Of a stretch of DNA of 64,000 nt, positions 8,577 through 17,350 are shown one piece after another. Location of the stretch: contig NZ_QFWJ01000007.1 of the NCBI RefSeq assembly GCF_003336805.1, positions 62,001-126,000 on the forward strand. Direction: 5' to 3'. The notes below the pieces were generated by a model. The model was not told the DNA's origin and ran no database searches. It saw nothing but the letters and a program-made list of their open reading frames with translations. The DNA is from Marinospirillum perlucidum (lineage in GTDB: Bacteria > Pseudomonadota > Gammaproteobacteria > Pseudomonadales > Halomonadaceae). The stretch's first letter is position 1; each line of letters starts with the position of its first letter. Made by a program: the position numbers and the translations under genes.

Positions 8577-10073
8577 TTAGCCATAGCCTGGAAGGCTAGC
8601 CATCTGTTGGGCGATATAGTTACCCGTGGATTGATAGTTGGCAACCATACCCTCAATAGCATTGAATTGGCTATAGAGGCGTTCTTCGAGCAGATCAAGC
8701 CGCCGATTGGTGGCTTCCATACGATCATCCAGGCGATCCACCTGACTATTTAAACCGTCTTTACGGATTTGCAATAATCCTTTATAAGCTTCGCCATCTC
8801 GGACACCGCCACTGACTAGGCGATCTGCCATATCAGCAAAACGCTGGGCATAGCCATCAGGCTGGCTGGCATCAAGATCACTGGACGCTCCAATAATACG
8901 GGCAACTTCATCAAAGTTGTTGTCCAGTGCTTCAGTCAGCTTGGCTGAATCAATTTCCAGAGTACCGTTACGTGAGTTGCCACCTTCTTCAGGATCGTAA
9001 GATTTATCAACGTAAGTCTCGATACCAATCATTGCCAGCAGATTGTCCTGAGTATCAGCAGCATCAGTACCCTCGGTCGGGGTATTCAGTACTTCGCGCA
9101 ATTCATTCTGAATGGAGCGAATGGTGCTATCTCCATAGAGAGAACCTTTTTTGGCTTCATTCAAATGGATGACAACATCATTATAGGCTTTGACAAAGGC
9201 ATCAATATTATCCTTGATAGCTTGGTCATCACGGCTAACATCCAGGGTTGAGGAGGTGTTATCCAGCGTGCTGGCACCCTGAGTCAGTTCAATATCAACC
9301 CCAGTGATAACATTAGTAAAAGTATTCGTAGAGCTGTAGGCATCGATACCATCGACCTGGATATGAGCATCAAGGTTCTTATCCGCATCGGTAAAGAGGG
9401 CGTCGTAATCAGCTCTCTGGGGAGGAGGTAAAGAATCTCTATAAGTTTGGCTGTATGATGAGAGCTCTTCGTCTCGCGCAATGTCTACACCAGAGAAATC
9501 CGCGGTAAAACGGCCATCTTCGCCAGAAATATCTGATTTAAGTACCAAGCGTGCCTGATCGTTGCCTTCATTGACGATTGTTGCAGATATCTTCCCATCA
9601 AGGCCTGCTTCATCATTAATTGCTTTACGCAATTGATCTAGAGTCATACCGGTAGCATCAAAACTAAAAGTGGTGCTATCAGCATCAGTAATCTCAAGAG
9701 TACCAGTAAAAGTTGCTGTGGTGCTTTGTGAGTCTGAGACTATTTTGTAGTTACGCGCTTCGGCCAAGACATCAATACTGTAATTACCAGAAGTGGCACC
9801 AGCCAGGTGATCAGCGGTAGCAGTAAAAAGGTCTTCTTTACTGGATTTTGCAGCCAACTGCTGGAATTTATCCAGACCGCGCAAATCGTTCATTGCATCG
9901 CTCAGACTACTGAGTCGACTGCTGATTTGCCCCAGTGCACTAATTTGAGAGCTATAGAATTCCTTATCTCGCTGCATGTATTTAAGCGGGACGGATTCAG
10001 CCTCAATCGTGGCTTCGACGATCTGCTGGACAGGAATGCCTGAGCCTAAACCGTTAAAACTAATGCCTGACAT
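8577..10073 (-). CDS. fliD: Flagellar filament cap protein FliD (HAP2)
   Basis: FliD forms the cap at the filament tip that catalyses flagellin polymerisation. At 498 residues, the N-terminal domain begins SGISFNGLGSGIPVQQIVEA, typical of FliD. The Ser/Thr/Asp-rich middle is surface-exposed. The C-terminal domain contains TLEIDSAKLTEALDNNFDEV and the coiled coil QIRKDGLNSQVDRLDDRME. GAGG precedes the ATG. It lies 23 nt downstream of flaG, so flaG and fliD should share the sigma28 promoter at 10561-10587. Confidence 0.95.
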   Translation of the reverse strand: MSGISFNGLGSGIPVQQIVEATIEAESVPLKYMQRDKEFYSSQISALGQISSRLSSLSDAMNDLRGLDKFQQLAAKSSKEDLFTATADHLAGATSGNYSIDVLAEARNYKIVSDSQSTTATFTGTLEITDADSTTFSFDATGMTLDQLRKAINDEAGLDGKISATIVNEGNDQARLVLKSDISGEDGRFTADFSGVDIARDEELSSYSQTYRDSLPPPQRADYDALFTDADKNLDAHIQVDGIDAYSSTNTFTNVITGVDIELTQGASTLDNTSSTLDVSRDDQAIKDNIDAFVKAYNDVVIHLNEAKKGSLYGDSTIRSIQNELREVLNTPTEGTDAADTQDNLLAMIGIETYVDKSYDPEEGGNSRNGTLEIDSAKLTEALDNNFDEVARIIGASSDLDASQPDGYAQRFADMADRLVSGGVRDGEAYKGLLQIRKDGLNSQVDRLDDRMEATNRRLDLLEERLYSQFNAIEGMVANYQSTGNYIAQQMASLPGYG

Positions 10074-10096
10074 AATGCTTACCTCACGTAAGAAAC

Positions 10097-10522
10097 TTAG
10101 TAAACCTGGGTTGAAAAGGACTCAGTATCGCCTTCGATTAAACGACTTCGAAGAGCCAAAATCTCTTCTGAAGGATACTGGCGGATAACCTCATCTGTTT
10201 TCGTATTGATGACTTTGACCACGAAATCTTCTGTCTCATTATGAATTTGAAACTTTAGTGATCTGTTCTGCAAATAAAATGCCAAGTTGATCTCATCAAT
10301 GAGTTGACTGAGTTCTTCAGGAGAAAGTTCATCTTCACTTTTCTGCTTTTCTTCGCTGACTGGCAGCTTGGAGTGTAAGGCAGAATTAGCCAACAAAGGC
10401 TTCTCAGCAGAATCGTGGCTCGCTAAACTGCTCACGTTTTTAGCAGACAAGTTGTCAGGGAGAAGATGATCTGAAATTGTGGCTGTGGCTGGCACGGAAT
10501 TTATCAAAACTTCTGAGGCCAT
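10097..10522 (-). CDS. flaG: FlaG-family flagellar protein
   Basis: FlaG proteins accompany flagellin and cap genes in polar flagellar systems and affect filament length or stability; the molecular role is not settled. This 141-residue copy has a disordered Ser/Ala-rich N-terminal half and a conserved C-terminal FlaG domain (LQNRSLKFQIHNETEDFVV, then VINTKTDEVIRQYPSEEIL). The ATG at 10522 is preceded by GAGGTGAG; the 8-codon extension to 10546 is less likely. It is first in the flaG-fliD(-fliS) unit behind a FliA promoter. Confidence 0.9.
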   Translation of the reverse strand: MASEVLINSVPATATISDHLLPDNLSAKNVSSLASHDSAEKPLLANSALHSKLPVSEEKQKSEDELSPEELSQLIDEINLAFYLQNRSLKFQIHNETEDFVVKVINTKTDEVIRQYPSEEILALRSRLIEGDTESFSTQVY

Positions 10523-10560
10523 AAGGCTCACCTCACCCTTGTACATTTACTTAATCTTAG

Positions 10561-10587
10561 TTATCGGCAGACTGAAGGGCAACTTTA
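10561..10587 (-). promoter_or_regulatory. Sigma28 (FliA) promoter of flaG-fliD
   Basis: The minus strand reads TAAAGTT at 10587 downward, then GCCGATAA (10568-10561), with exactly 15 bp between TAAA and GCCGATAA. This is a full match to the enterobacterial FliA consensus. Transcription would start about 30 nt before the flaG ATG. The rest of 10588-10790 is AT-rich and shows no other confident site; a TGGCTAT-N4-TCGC match to sigma54 was judged too weak. Confidence 0.85.
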
Positions 10588-10790
10588 GAAAAATTGTTAA
10601 TAAAGACTGCTAGATTTACTTTTTTCCTAAGCAGATAAGAGGTAGACGAAGAAGAAAGATTAGGGTTATTTCCCCCATTTATAACCGGGCAATTAGTAAA
10701 GTCCGCCAGGCGAAGCTATAGCCACTAGGACAACGCAGATTTTTTTCTGCAAATAGAAGCAGCCTTTTTCAGATAGAGTGCGATGAACCT

Positions 10791-10865
10791 AAAAAAAGAA
10801 CCCCAGTTAAAAATAGCTGGGGTTCGTAAGTAGTCTGAAATGCCGGGAAAAGCCCGGCATCAGAC
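10791..10865 (-). terminator. Tandem hairpins ending the second flagellin transcript
   Basis: Reading the minus strand from the flagellin stop, a first hairpin pairs ATGCCGGG with CCCGGCAT (10840-10860), extended by GTCTG/CAGAC (10833-10865). A second hairpin follows, GAACCCCAG/CTGGGGTTC (10798-10825), and runs straight into T7 (10797-10791). The second is a classical Rho-independent terminator; the first may protect the mRNA 3' end. Confidence 0.85.
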
Positions 10866-10888
10866 AAAGGTTTGCGAAAGCATATAGC

Positions 10889-11773
10889 TTACAGCAGACC
10901 CAGTACAACCTGAGTTGAGGCGTTAGCCTGACCCAGAGCGGCGACGCCTGCTTGCTGGAGTACCTGCTGTTTAGCCAGTTTAGAAGTCTCTTCAGCAAAG
11001 TCAGCATCCTGAACACGGCTACGTGCTGCCTGCAAGTTCTCAGAGTAAGTTTGGTTGCCAGAAATAACCGCTTCGAAACGATTCATAACAGCACCAAAGG
11101 TAGCGCGTTCGGCAGAGATACCATCGATTGCAGAACGAGTTTTCGCAATTGCACTCTGAGCAGCAGTTTGAGAAGAGATATCAATTGCCTTGGTGCCGTC
11201 AAGCCCTTTACCTTGGATGGCACTAAGAGCATCACCAGCATTGGCAACATCACCAGCTTTAACTGCGGCAACCAAGCCACCAGACAAACCTGCATCTACA
11301 CGATAGCCAGTACCATTTTGGTTACCAACCTGCATAGTCAGACTTTCAGCGGCAGAGCTAAGCAGCTTTTGGCCGTTAAACTCAGTAGTTTCGGTAATAC
11401 GAGCGATTTCCTGAGTAAGCTGGTCAACCTCTTTTTGAAGACCGTTACGAGCAGCTGTGTCGTAGGTACCGTTAGCTGACTGGATGGCCAGTTCGTTAAT
11501 ACGCTGTAGGTTGGTTTGAATCTGATCCAGGGCACCTTCAGCAGTTTGCGCCATCGAAATGCCATCACCAGCATTACGAGTCGCCATTTCCAGACCTCTG
11601 ATATCTTTAGTCTGGCTTTGTGCCAAATAGAGGCCTGCTGCATCATCTTTTGCGGAGTTGATGCGAAGACCAGTAGACAGACGGTTGAAAGTTTGAGCCT
11701 GAGCATCCTGAGTGTTGGACAGGTTGCGTGCGCCGTTCAAGGCTGAAATGTTGGTGTTGATTACTAGAGACAT
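10889..11773 (-). CDS. Flagellin B (sigma28-controlled, lysines in centre)
   Basis: This is a second filament subunit of 294 residues, close to flagellin A in the conserved ends (LVINTNISALNGARNL, LRINSAKDDAAGLYLAQS, QQVLQQAGVAALGQANAS, final VVLGLL). The variable centre differs: it contains four lysines (AVKAG, QGKGLDGTKA, IAKTR), potential targets of the FliB methylase encoded in the same locus, besides Ser/Thr residues that could be O-glycosylated. The ATG at 11773 has AAGGAG upstream. It has a FliA-type promoter 44 nt upstream and a strong terminator, so it is a single-gene unit. It lies next to a large glycosyltransferase gene, the usual place for flagellin glycosyltransferases. Confidence 0.96.
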   Translation of the reverse strand: MSLVINTNISALNGARNLSNTQDAQAQTFNRLSTGLRINSAKDDAAGLYLAQSQTKDIRGLEMATRNAGDGISMAQTAEGALDQIQTNLQRINELAIQSANGTYDTAARNGLQKEVDQLTQEIARITETTEFNGQKLLSSAAESLTMQVGNQNGTGYRVDAGLSGGLVAAVKAGDVANAGDALSAIQGKGLDGTKAIDISSQTAAQSAIAKTRSAIDGISAERATFGAVMNRFEAVISGNQTYSENLQAARSRVQDADFAEETSKLAKQQVLQQAGVAALGQANASTQVVLGLL

Positions 11774-11816
11774 TGTAGTACTCCTTCAGTAGGTAAAATG
11801 TCCGGGGACATTCACT

Positions 11817-11843
11817 TTATCGGTAGCATCCTTTGGAACTTTA
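11817..11843 (-). promoter_or_regulatory. Sigma28 (FliA) promoter of flagellin B
   Basis: The minus strand reads TAAAGTTC (TAAA at 11843-11840), a 15-bp spacer and ACCGATAA (11824-11817), which is 7 of 8 to the -10 consensus. The leader also has a small TGTCC-CC-GGACA hairpin at about 11799-11811. Confidence 0.8.
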
Positions 11844-11865
11844 GATTTTTTTTTGAAAAAAATCT

Positions 11866-14800
11866 TTAGCCTGAAACTGCCATTTGGCGGGGCTTTAAGC
11901 TAGAAAGCTTCAGCCAGCCCGTCGAATCGGGGTAGAGAATTTCCGGCATGACATAAAGGTTAGGAATCTCAACTTCAAAAAATTTAGCAACGGAGCTCCA
12001 ACTATCAAAAGGGGAGGCAAACAAAACTCCATCAAGATACTGAAAGCAGGAGAGCCAAGCTTTTAGATCTGCGGTGGTACGAACGGTGGCTAACTGACTA
12101 GAGGAAGAAAAATTACGCAACTGCTTAAACAAAGTCTCACCCCGTGGGTGACCAATGTAAATGATAAAATCGGGATCAATGCGACTTAAACTCAAAACGC
12201 TAGGATGCAATTCTTGTTTCTCGTCAGCGACAAAAATGGAATTGCTAGCGTACTCAATATATTCATTTTTTTGGAGATCTCTCAACCATGAAAATAAAGG
12301 GTGCTCATTGATGTGGTTGAATTCCAGAGGGTCCACACTCAAGGCAGCGCAAAAAAATCTTGGTCGTTGAGCAACATCGGGATGCCAATTGCCGGAAAAC
12401 TCGGTATCGGGTTCTGTGCCCGATGACGATAAAGACAAGTTGGGATTGAATGCTGAATCCCGTTGCATCACGTTAAGCCAACGACCATAGAGCAGATCTT
12501 CATCCTTCTCCATAAATTGGTGGTGATATGAATAACTGGCACCCCGGACAGCGATCGTAGTCTGAGATGACCACAAATGTAAGTAACCAGCCTGACGCAT
12601 GCGAAGTTGCAAATCAGTCAGCCCTAGTAAACTGGTAAAATCTTCATCTATTCCTTCCATTTCATGCCATAAATCCCTGGCCATTAGCAAAAAAGTAGGA
12701 TTAAGGGCGTTGAAATTCTGATCACACCATGCCCTTGTCATATCCTGGTTTTCCTGCTCAAGATAGAAACCCTTTAAAAAATCACCAACTGGCTGGTTTT
12801 GTAACCCGAAAATCTGACCGGCACTGAAGATTCGTCCTTTAGGTGTCACGAGTCGAGGTCCAACAATTCCAATTTCGGGGCGACTCATAGGATCAAGCAT
12901 TTTTTCTAGCCAACCTGGCTGGACAAAATGGCAATCGTAAGAGACTAAGGCAAAAAACCTAGAGGTTACTGACTCGACCATGCGATTGATAACTTGGCTT
13001 AAATTACTTCCGCACGGTATGGGATGAAAATGCAAGTTAGCTGGAAAGGTTTCACCCGGCCAAACAGAATTTAGCCAAGATCTCACCGTATCCGGATCTC
13101 GAATGAAAATGTGTAGCTGAAAAAAAGAACCTGCATCAATCCTGAAGAGTGATGTTACAGATTCATAGATCTGTTCTTCATCAAGTGCAGGAAAAAGCAT
13201 CAATAAATCGACAGATTCTTGGGATGAAAGTACAGTGTCATTGTAGCGATTGATGAACGTGGAAGAGTAGAGGCCAGGCTGAATTGCAGCATTTGGAAAA
13301 CCGCATCGGTGAAGGTGCTCAAGCCTTAATAAGGCAGAGACTTTTTCATGTTCATCATCTTGCAAAAATGAGTCTAATGCGTCAGAACGATGATTGAGAA
13401 CGAAAGGAAGATGGCCAATAAGTGGGCGGTCCATTTGTTCAGCAAGCTGAAAAGCAAATTGATCCGTTTGCTGAAAAGGAACGTTTGACAACCCTTCCAG
13501 TGCAAGGATTGCATCCCGCCTTAAGGCAGTGCTACGTCCAAGATAGGAGACGGAGCGTAAAAGATCAATATTGAAATCCGGCTTGAAGATGGGACGAATA
13601 CGTTTTAGCTCATCAAGATCCGTATCGGATGAATCGTCCTTGGAGTCTAGATGATCTTCATCACAGTACATCAACATCCAATCCGGATTTTGGTTAGAAT
13701 AATCTGCATAGTGGAACAGAGCGGTAGGGTGCAGAATATCACCAGGCTGAAACAGGATAACCCAGTCAGACTCTACATCATTAACGACTGCAGTCAATTC
13801 GTTAAAAGGATTATCTGAAACTAGCCATTGTAAGTTAAGGTTCGCAAACAGTTCTGAATCTGGGCAGTCAACAGTACTCAACACAGATACACCGAAGTTC
13901 TTATACATCTGGTGATCAAGACTTTCCAGACTTTGCGCCAAAGCAGTGAAAAGGGTTTGGTCGACACAGAAAACCAGATGGAAAGTAGGTTGTTTACGCC
14001 AACCTTGCAAGCGCTCACCCATTAACTGACCGTCTAGTTCTTTGATATGGGTTTTACGTAGCCATTTTTGATAAGCAGATTCAGATTTTTTGAAACGACT
14101 GTCAAGTTCGGAGGATAAAGAGACAAGTGCCCAATATTCTGAGAGTGGATCATCTAGGTTATCGACTGATATACGGTTATTTGCTTGAAGCCATTCTAGG
14201 TGAAGCTCAAAATCTTGTTGCAGTCTTTGTCGAGCCTCTGGTTCGTAAATTATTCTAAGGATTTCTAGGCTTGCACGAATATTAGAATACCCATCTCCAG
14301 AATGACCTACAAGATCAAAAGAATTTTCAATTTGTTGTAGAGTGAAAAGTTGAAGCTCATCAGGGTTTGATAGAAGAAAATCAAGTTTCTCTTCCATTTC
14401 TTCAGCATCAAGCAAGGGTATATGATATTCAGGATAAAGTTTTACTGGGCCTGTGGCTTCAAGAAACACTAGATGTGGCCGACCACACACCAAGGATTCA
14501 ATCGTGACTGTTGAGGCACAAGAAATTGTTATTTCAGAGTTTATTATGTAAGGTTCTGCATAATCAAACACATATCTAAATCTTGAAAAATCTACACCAA
14601 TTTTTTTAGCCAGTCGCAAGACTTCCTCTTTAATAAACTTTTCATTACTTGGTCTGTCTTTGAAAACAAAAGCTACGTCAGGATGCTTATCAAGGGTAGC
14701 TTTGGCAAACAATATCGAACGTTCAAGGCTTCTTCTGTGAATATCATCCTTTAGTTTTAAATGACTCGTGTTTGCTATAGTTGGGAAAAAAGTAACTAAT

Positions 14801-15462
14801 CTTAGTTTAGGATCGAGATTAAGAGCACTAAAAAGAACCTCACGAGCAGGTTCTTCTAGAAGTAAGCGATATTTATCAAGGTGGATAAGTCCTGTCTCTA
14901 TAGGTGTGCAGTCATCTGGATGGGTGGATGTGGCAAGGTAACTTTCCGTATCGTAAGCTGAGGCTGAGAAAAAATATTCACAATCAGTGTGCTGATAAGC
15001 ACTAACTTGTGGACTCATTAGAAACCCGTGATTAACATGAATTCCGGGGACCTTACGAGATTTTGCCCAGCCACCTAAAACACGCTCATGTATAAAAGTT
15101 TCGTTACTTGTAATGAATGCTTTAATCTCATATTTTTCTAAAGCAATATCAAGGGCATCTACTAAAGTGGCAGCAATACCTGCACGGCCTAAAAAAAGTT
15201 GTTCAACTGATTTTCGAAGATGATCAGGATAGCCATCAAGACTGATATCTCCTGGGTTGGGCATTTTATAGTCATGCTGATGGCCATCAGGTAAAAGACT
15301 TTCCAGTGTCACTATCTTATAGTTCTTTTCAACATGCGTTGGAGCGGTCATTAAAGATGTTGGGACCAGAATAGTATAGTCTGGCAAATAGCGTATTACG
15401 TTAAGTGCTGCAGTTGATTCTTTTGAAAGCGTGTTGAGCAATAGAGCCTTTGGCTTAGACAT
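11866..15462 (-). CDS. Multidomain glycosyltransferase, probable flagellin glycosyltransferase
   Basis: A 1198-residue cytoplasmic protein with three recognisable parts. Residues 1 to about 430 look like a GT-B-type polysaccharide transferase, with a nucleotide-binding-like stretch CASTVTIESLVCGRPHLVF near 316-335. Residues about 500-740 resemble a GT-A/GT2 domain with the acidic motif YCDEDHLD near 600 followed by RPIFKPDFNIDLLRS. Residues about 760-1060 form a second GT2-like domain with PGWLEKMLDPMSRPEIGIVG; its expected DxD is replaced by YDCHF, so it may be inactive. The last 130 residues are unassigned. It starts 1 nt after the stop of the preceding small gene. The location beside flagellin and at the end of two sugar pathways suggests that it loads sugar onto flagellin, by analogy with Pseudomonas FgtA-type enzymes. 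Sugar donor and acceptor sites are not known. Confidence 0.85.
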   Translation of the reverse strand: MSKPKALLLNTLSKESTAALNVIRYLPDYTILVPTSLMTAPTHVEKNYKIVTLESLLPDGHQHDYKMPNPGDISLDGYPDHLRKSVEQLFLGRAGIAATLVDALDIALEKYEIKAFITSNETFIHERVLGGWAKSRKVPGIHVNHGFLMSPQVSAYQHTDCEYFFSASAYDTESYLATSTHPDDCTPIETGLIHLDKYRLLLEEPAREVLFSALNLDPKLRLVTFFPTIANTSHLKLKDDIHRRSLERSILFAKATLDKHPDVAFVFKDRPSNEKFIKEEVLRLAKKIGVDFSRFRYVFDYAEPYIINSEITISCASTVTIESLVCGRPHLVFLEATGPVKLYPEYHIPLLDAEEMEEKLDFLLSNPDELQLFTLQQIENSFDLVGHSGDGYSNIRASLEILRIIYEPEARQRLQQDFELHLEWLQANNRISVDNLDDPLSEYWALVSLSSELDSRFKKSESAYQKWLRKTHIKELDGQLMGERLQGWRKQPTFHLVFCVDQTLFTALAQSLESLDHQMYKNFGVSVLSTVDCPDSELFANLNLQWLVSDNPFNELTAVVNDVESDWVILFQPGDILHPTALFHYADYSNQNPDWMLMYCDEDHLDSKDDSSDTDLDELKRIRPIFKPDFNIDLLRSVSYLGRSTALRRDAILALEGLSNVPFQQTDQFAFQLAEQMDRPLIGHLPFVLNHRSDALDSFLQDDEHEKVSALLRLEHLHRCGFPNAAIQPGLYSSTFINRYNDTVLSSQESVDLLMLFPALDEEQIYESVTSLFRIDAGSFFQLHIFIRDPDTVRSWLNSVWPGETFPANLHFHPIPCGSNLSQVINRMVESVTSRFFALVSYDCHFVQPGWLEKMLDPMSRPEIGIVGPRLVTPKGRIFSAGQIFGLQNQPVGDFLKGFYLEQENQDMTRAWCDQNFNALNPTFLLMARDLWHEMEGIDEDFTSLLGLTDLQLRMRQAGYLHLWSSQTTIAVRGASYSYHHQFMEKDEDLLYGRWLNVMQRDSAFNPNLSLSSSGTEPDTEFSGNWHPDVAQRPRFFCAALSVDPLEFNHINEHPLFSWLRDLQKNEYIEYASNSIFVADEKQELHPSVLSLSRIDPDFIIYIGHPRGETLFKQLRNFSSSSQLATVRTTADLKAWLSCFQYLDGVLFASPFDSWSSVAKFFEVEIPNLYVMPEILYPDSTGWLKLSSLKPRQMAVSG

Positions 15463-15463
15463 A

Positions 15464-15784
15464 CTAATCCTTTTTATTGCTTAGATAGTTAGAGAATACA
15501 TTGGCAACGCGCATATTTATGCAACAGCCTAAATTTATTCCTTTGTATTCTAGCTTTCTGGCATTTTTTTCAGACTCGAACCACTGTTTGGTCAACAAGG
15601 TTAGTTCTAGAGTTTTATTTATACCTTTGCAAACTTCTGATTCTTTTTGTTGTAGTGAATTTTTTATTTGAAATATCGCTTCAGCATGACTGCAGTTAGT
15701 ATTGTTTTTTTTATAATAATTGATCCAGGAATTTAGTCTATTTTTAACGACAATAGGGCTGTATGTGTTTGCAGGTTTTTCCAT
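15464..15784 (-). CDS. Small hypothetical protein, unrecognised
   Basis: I do not recognise this 106-residue protein. It is basic, Asn/Lys-rich, without signal peptide or membrane segment, and has four cysteines (NCSH, VCKG and adjacent CC in LGCCINMR). Its ATG (15784) has only a weak AGAGA upstream. The stop codon lies directly before the ATG of the glycosyltransferase, so translation is probably coupled. The gene is clearly more AT-rich than the flagellar genes, as is the broken radical SAM gene upstream, which points to a recently acquired segment. A role in flagellin modification is guilt by association only. Confidence 0.5.
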   Translation of the reverse strand: MEKPANTYSPIVVKNRLNSWINYYKKNNTNCSHAEAIFQIKNSLQQKESEVCKGINKTLELTLLTKQWFESEKNARKLEYKGINLGCCINMRVANVFSNYLSNKKD

Positions 15785-15825
15785 AAGTATCTCTGTTGTC
15801 TATTGCAAAATATTCAGTGTACTTC

Positions 15826-17214
15826 TCAGGTTTGTCTGAAGCCACGAAAATTCGTGTTTTTATTTCCATAAAGATCATCTAACTGATTCTGAACACTTAT
15901 CTTTTTCTTCTCGAAATATCGTTCAAGTAATTGTTTGTTGGCCCAGTGTAGTGCCTTGTAGTACTCATCATCTGATAATTCGGTAAAATTTACAGCGAGA
16001 AGATCAGAGTTTACGTGTTTTACTTCATAAAAATCTTCAACACCACCAAGTAGACCTTTTTCTATAGCATGGTAATAGAGGGGGCTTCCCGGATAAGGAG
16101 TTACAGGACGAATGGTTCTCATCTGTGAGCCATCATCTTATTTAAGCAAGAAGTCTACACCCTTTTTAAGTGTTTCAAAATTTTCTCCAATATTACCAAA
16201 AATAATATTGTATCCGGGACTTATACCTGCATCGAGTGTTGCCTCGATACCCTCAACAATTTGCTTGGTTGTAAGCCCTTTTTTCATATTTCGAAGAATT
16301 TGATTGTCAAAAGCTTCGATTCCATAATTAATGAAAACACAACCAGACATCTTCATTAATTTAAGAAGGCCAGGCTTGGCATAGTTTAATCTTCCTTGAC
16401 ATTCCCACTTAATTTTCACATTTGCCTTTATTAATGCATTGCAAATCTCTTCAGTTCTTTGTACCGATGACATCAGCAGTTCATCAGAAAAGGCAATATA
16501 GGTTATTCCGTAATTTTCTTGAAGAAAACGTATTTCTTCAATTATTGACTCAGGTGAACGTGCGCGAAAACCTTTATCCATCCGATAACAAAAATTACAC
16601 TTAAAAGGGCAACCGCGACCAGAAAGAACAGGCATAATAAAATCTGTACTGGAAGCGTGAGGCATTCGCAATGCTCTATAATGCTCAATATTAAATAGGT
16701 CATACGCAGGCATCGGTATTTTTTCGATATCCTGTATCAGCTCACGTGGCCTAGTCATGATAGTTTTATCATTTTCACGGTATGCAATTCCCGCTACATC
16801 AGAATAATTCTTGATGCCCGAAAGAACATCACACAATTCTGCCGCCGTATTTTCACCTTCACCAATTACAATAACATCAGCACCTGTTTTACGCATAAAA
16901 TAATCTGGTTCTGGTGCGGGTCCGTGAGCGCCAAGAATATATGCAGGTCTTTTTTTAGAGTTGTTGATTGCCTCTGATATCTTTAGAAGCTTATAGTATT
17001 GGTAATACCCACCAATAACACTAACGCATACTGCATCAAATTCATTATTATCCAGGTATTCTGTTAAATGTTGACCTGGATAATGGTGTACATCCTGATG
17101 ATATACCTCTACGTCTGCTCCTTTTTCACGAAAGACTGAAGCTATATAAGCAAGCCCTTGAGGAAATCAATGGATGTAGGATTCATTATCGTAGGCAACT
17201 AGAAGTATTCGCAT
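15826..17214 (-). pseudogene. B12-binding radical SAM protein, two in-frame stops
   Basis: Read through from ATG 17214 (AAGGA upstream) to 15826, this is a coherent 462-codon B12-binding radical SAM enzyme, a family often found in polysaccharide loci where it carries out methylations or rearrangements. It starts MRILLVAYDNESYIH, then hits TGA at codon 16 (17167-17169), where relatives would typically have Trp before FPQGLAYIAS. The B12 fold continues (VCVSVIGGYYQYYKLL, ILGAHGP). The radical SAM motif GRGCPFKCNFCYRM (CxxxCxxC) and IEAFDNQILRNMKKG follow. A second stop, TAA at 16138-16140, interrupts the frame before DDGSQMRTIRPVTPYPGSPL. There is no frameshift, only two nonsense codons. It is therefore probably a recently inactivated gene; open fragments are 16138-16896 and 15826-16122. 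The region is AT-rich. Confidence 0.8.
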
Positions 17215-17350
17215 TTCAAGTCCTTCAGGCTTTTTTAAATTATATTTAATTGATTGTATTGTGTGGTGATTAAAATTGATTGCTTGGTATCGTTTGCTTT
17301 CTGATGATATAGATGAACTACTTGAAATTTACTGCTGCTCTCATTTTAAA

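Noticed and set aside
10703-10722. TGGCTAT-N4-TCGC as a second sigma54 promoter upstream of flaG
   Set aside because: The -12 element has TCGC instead of TTGC and a perfect FliA promoter lies closer to flaG.
17167-17169. In-frame TGA in the radical SAM gene as selenocysteine
   Set aside because: The position corresponds to a Trp context rather than a catalytic Cys, no SECIS-like hairpin was noticed directly after it, and a second stop (TAA) follows downstream.
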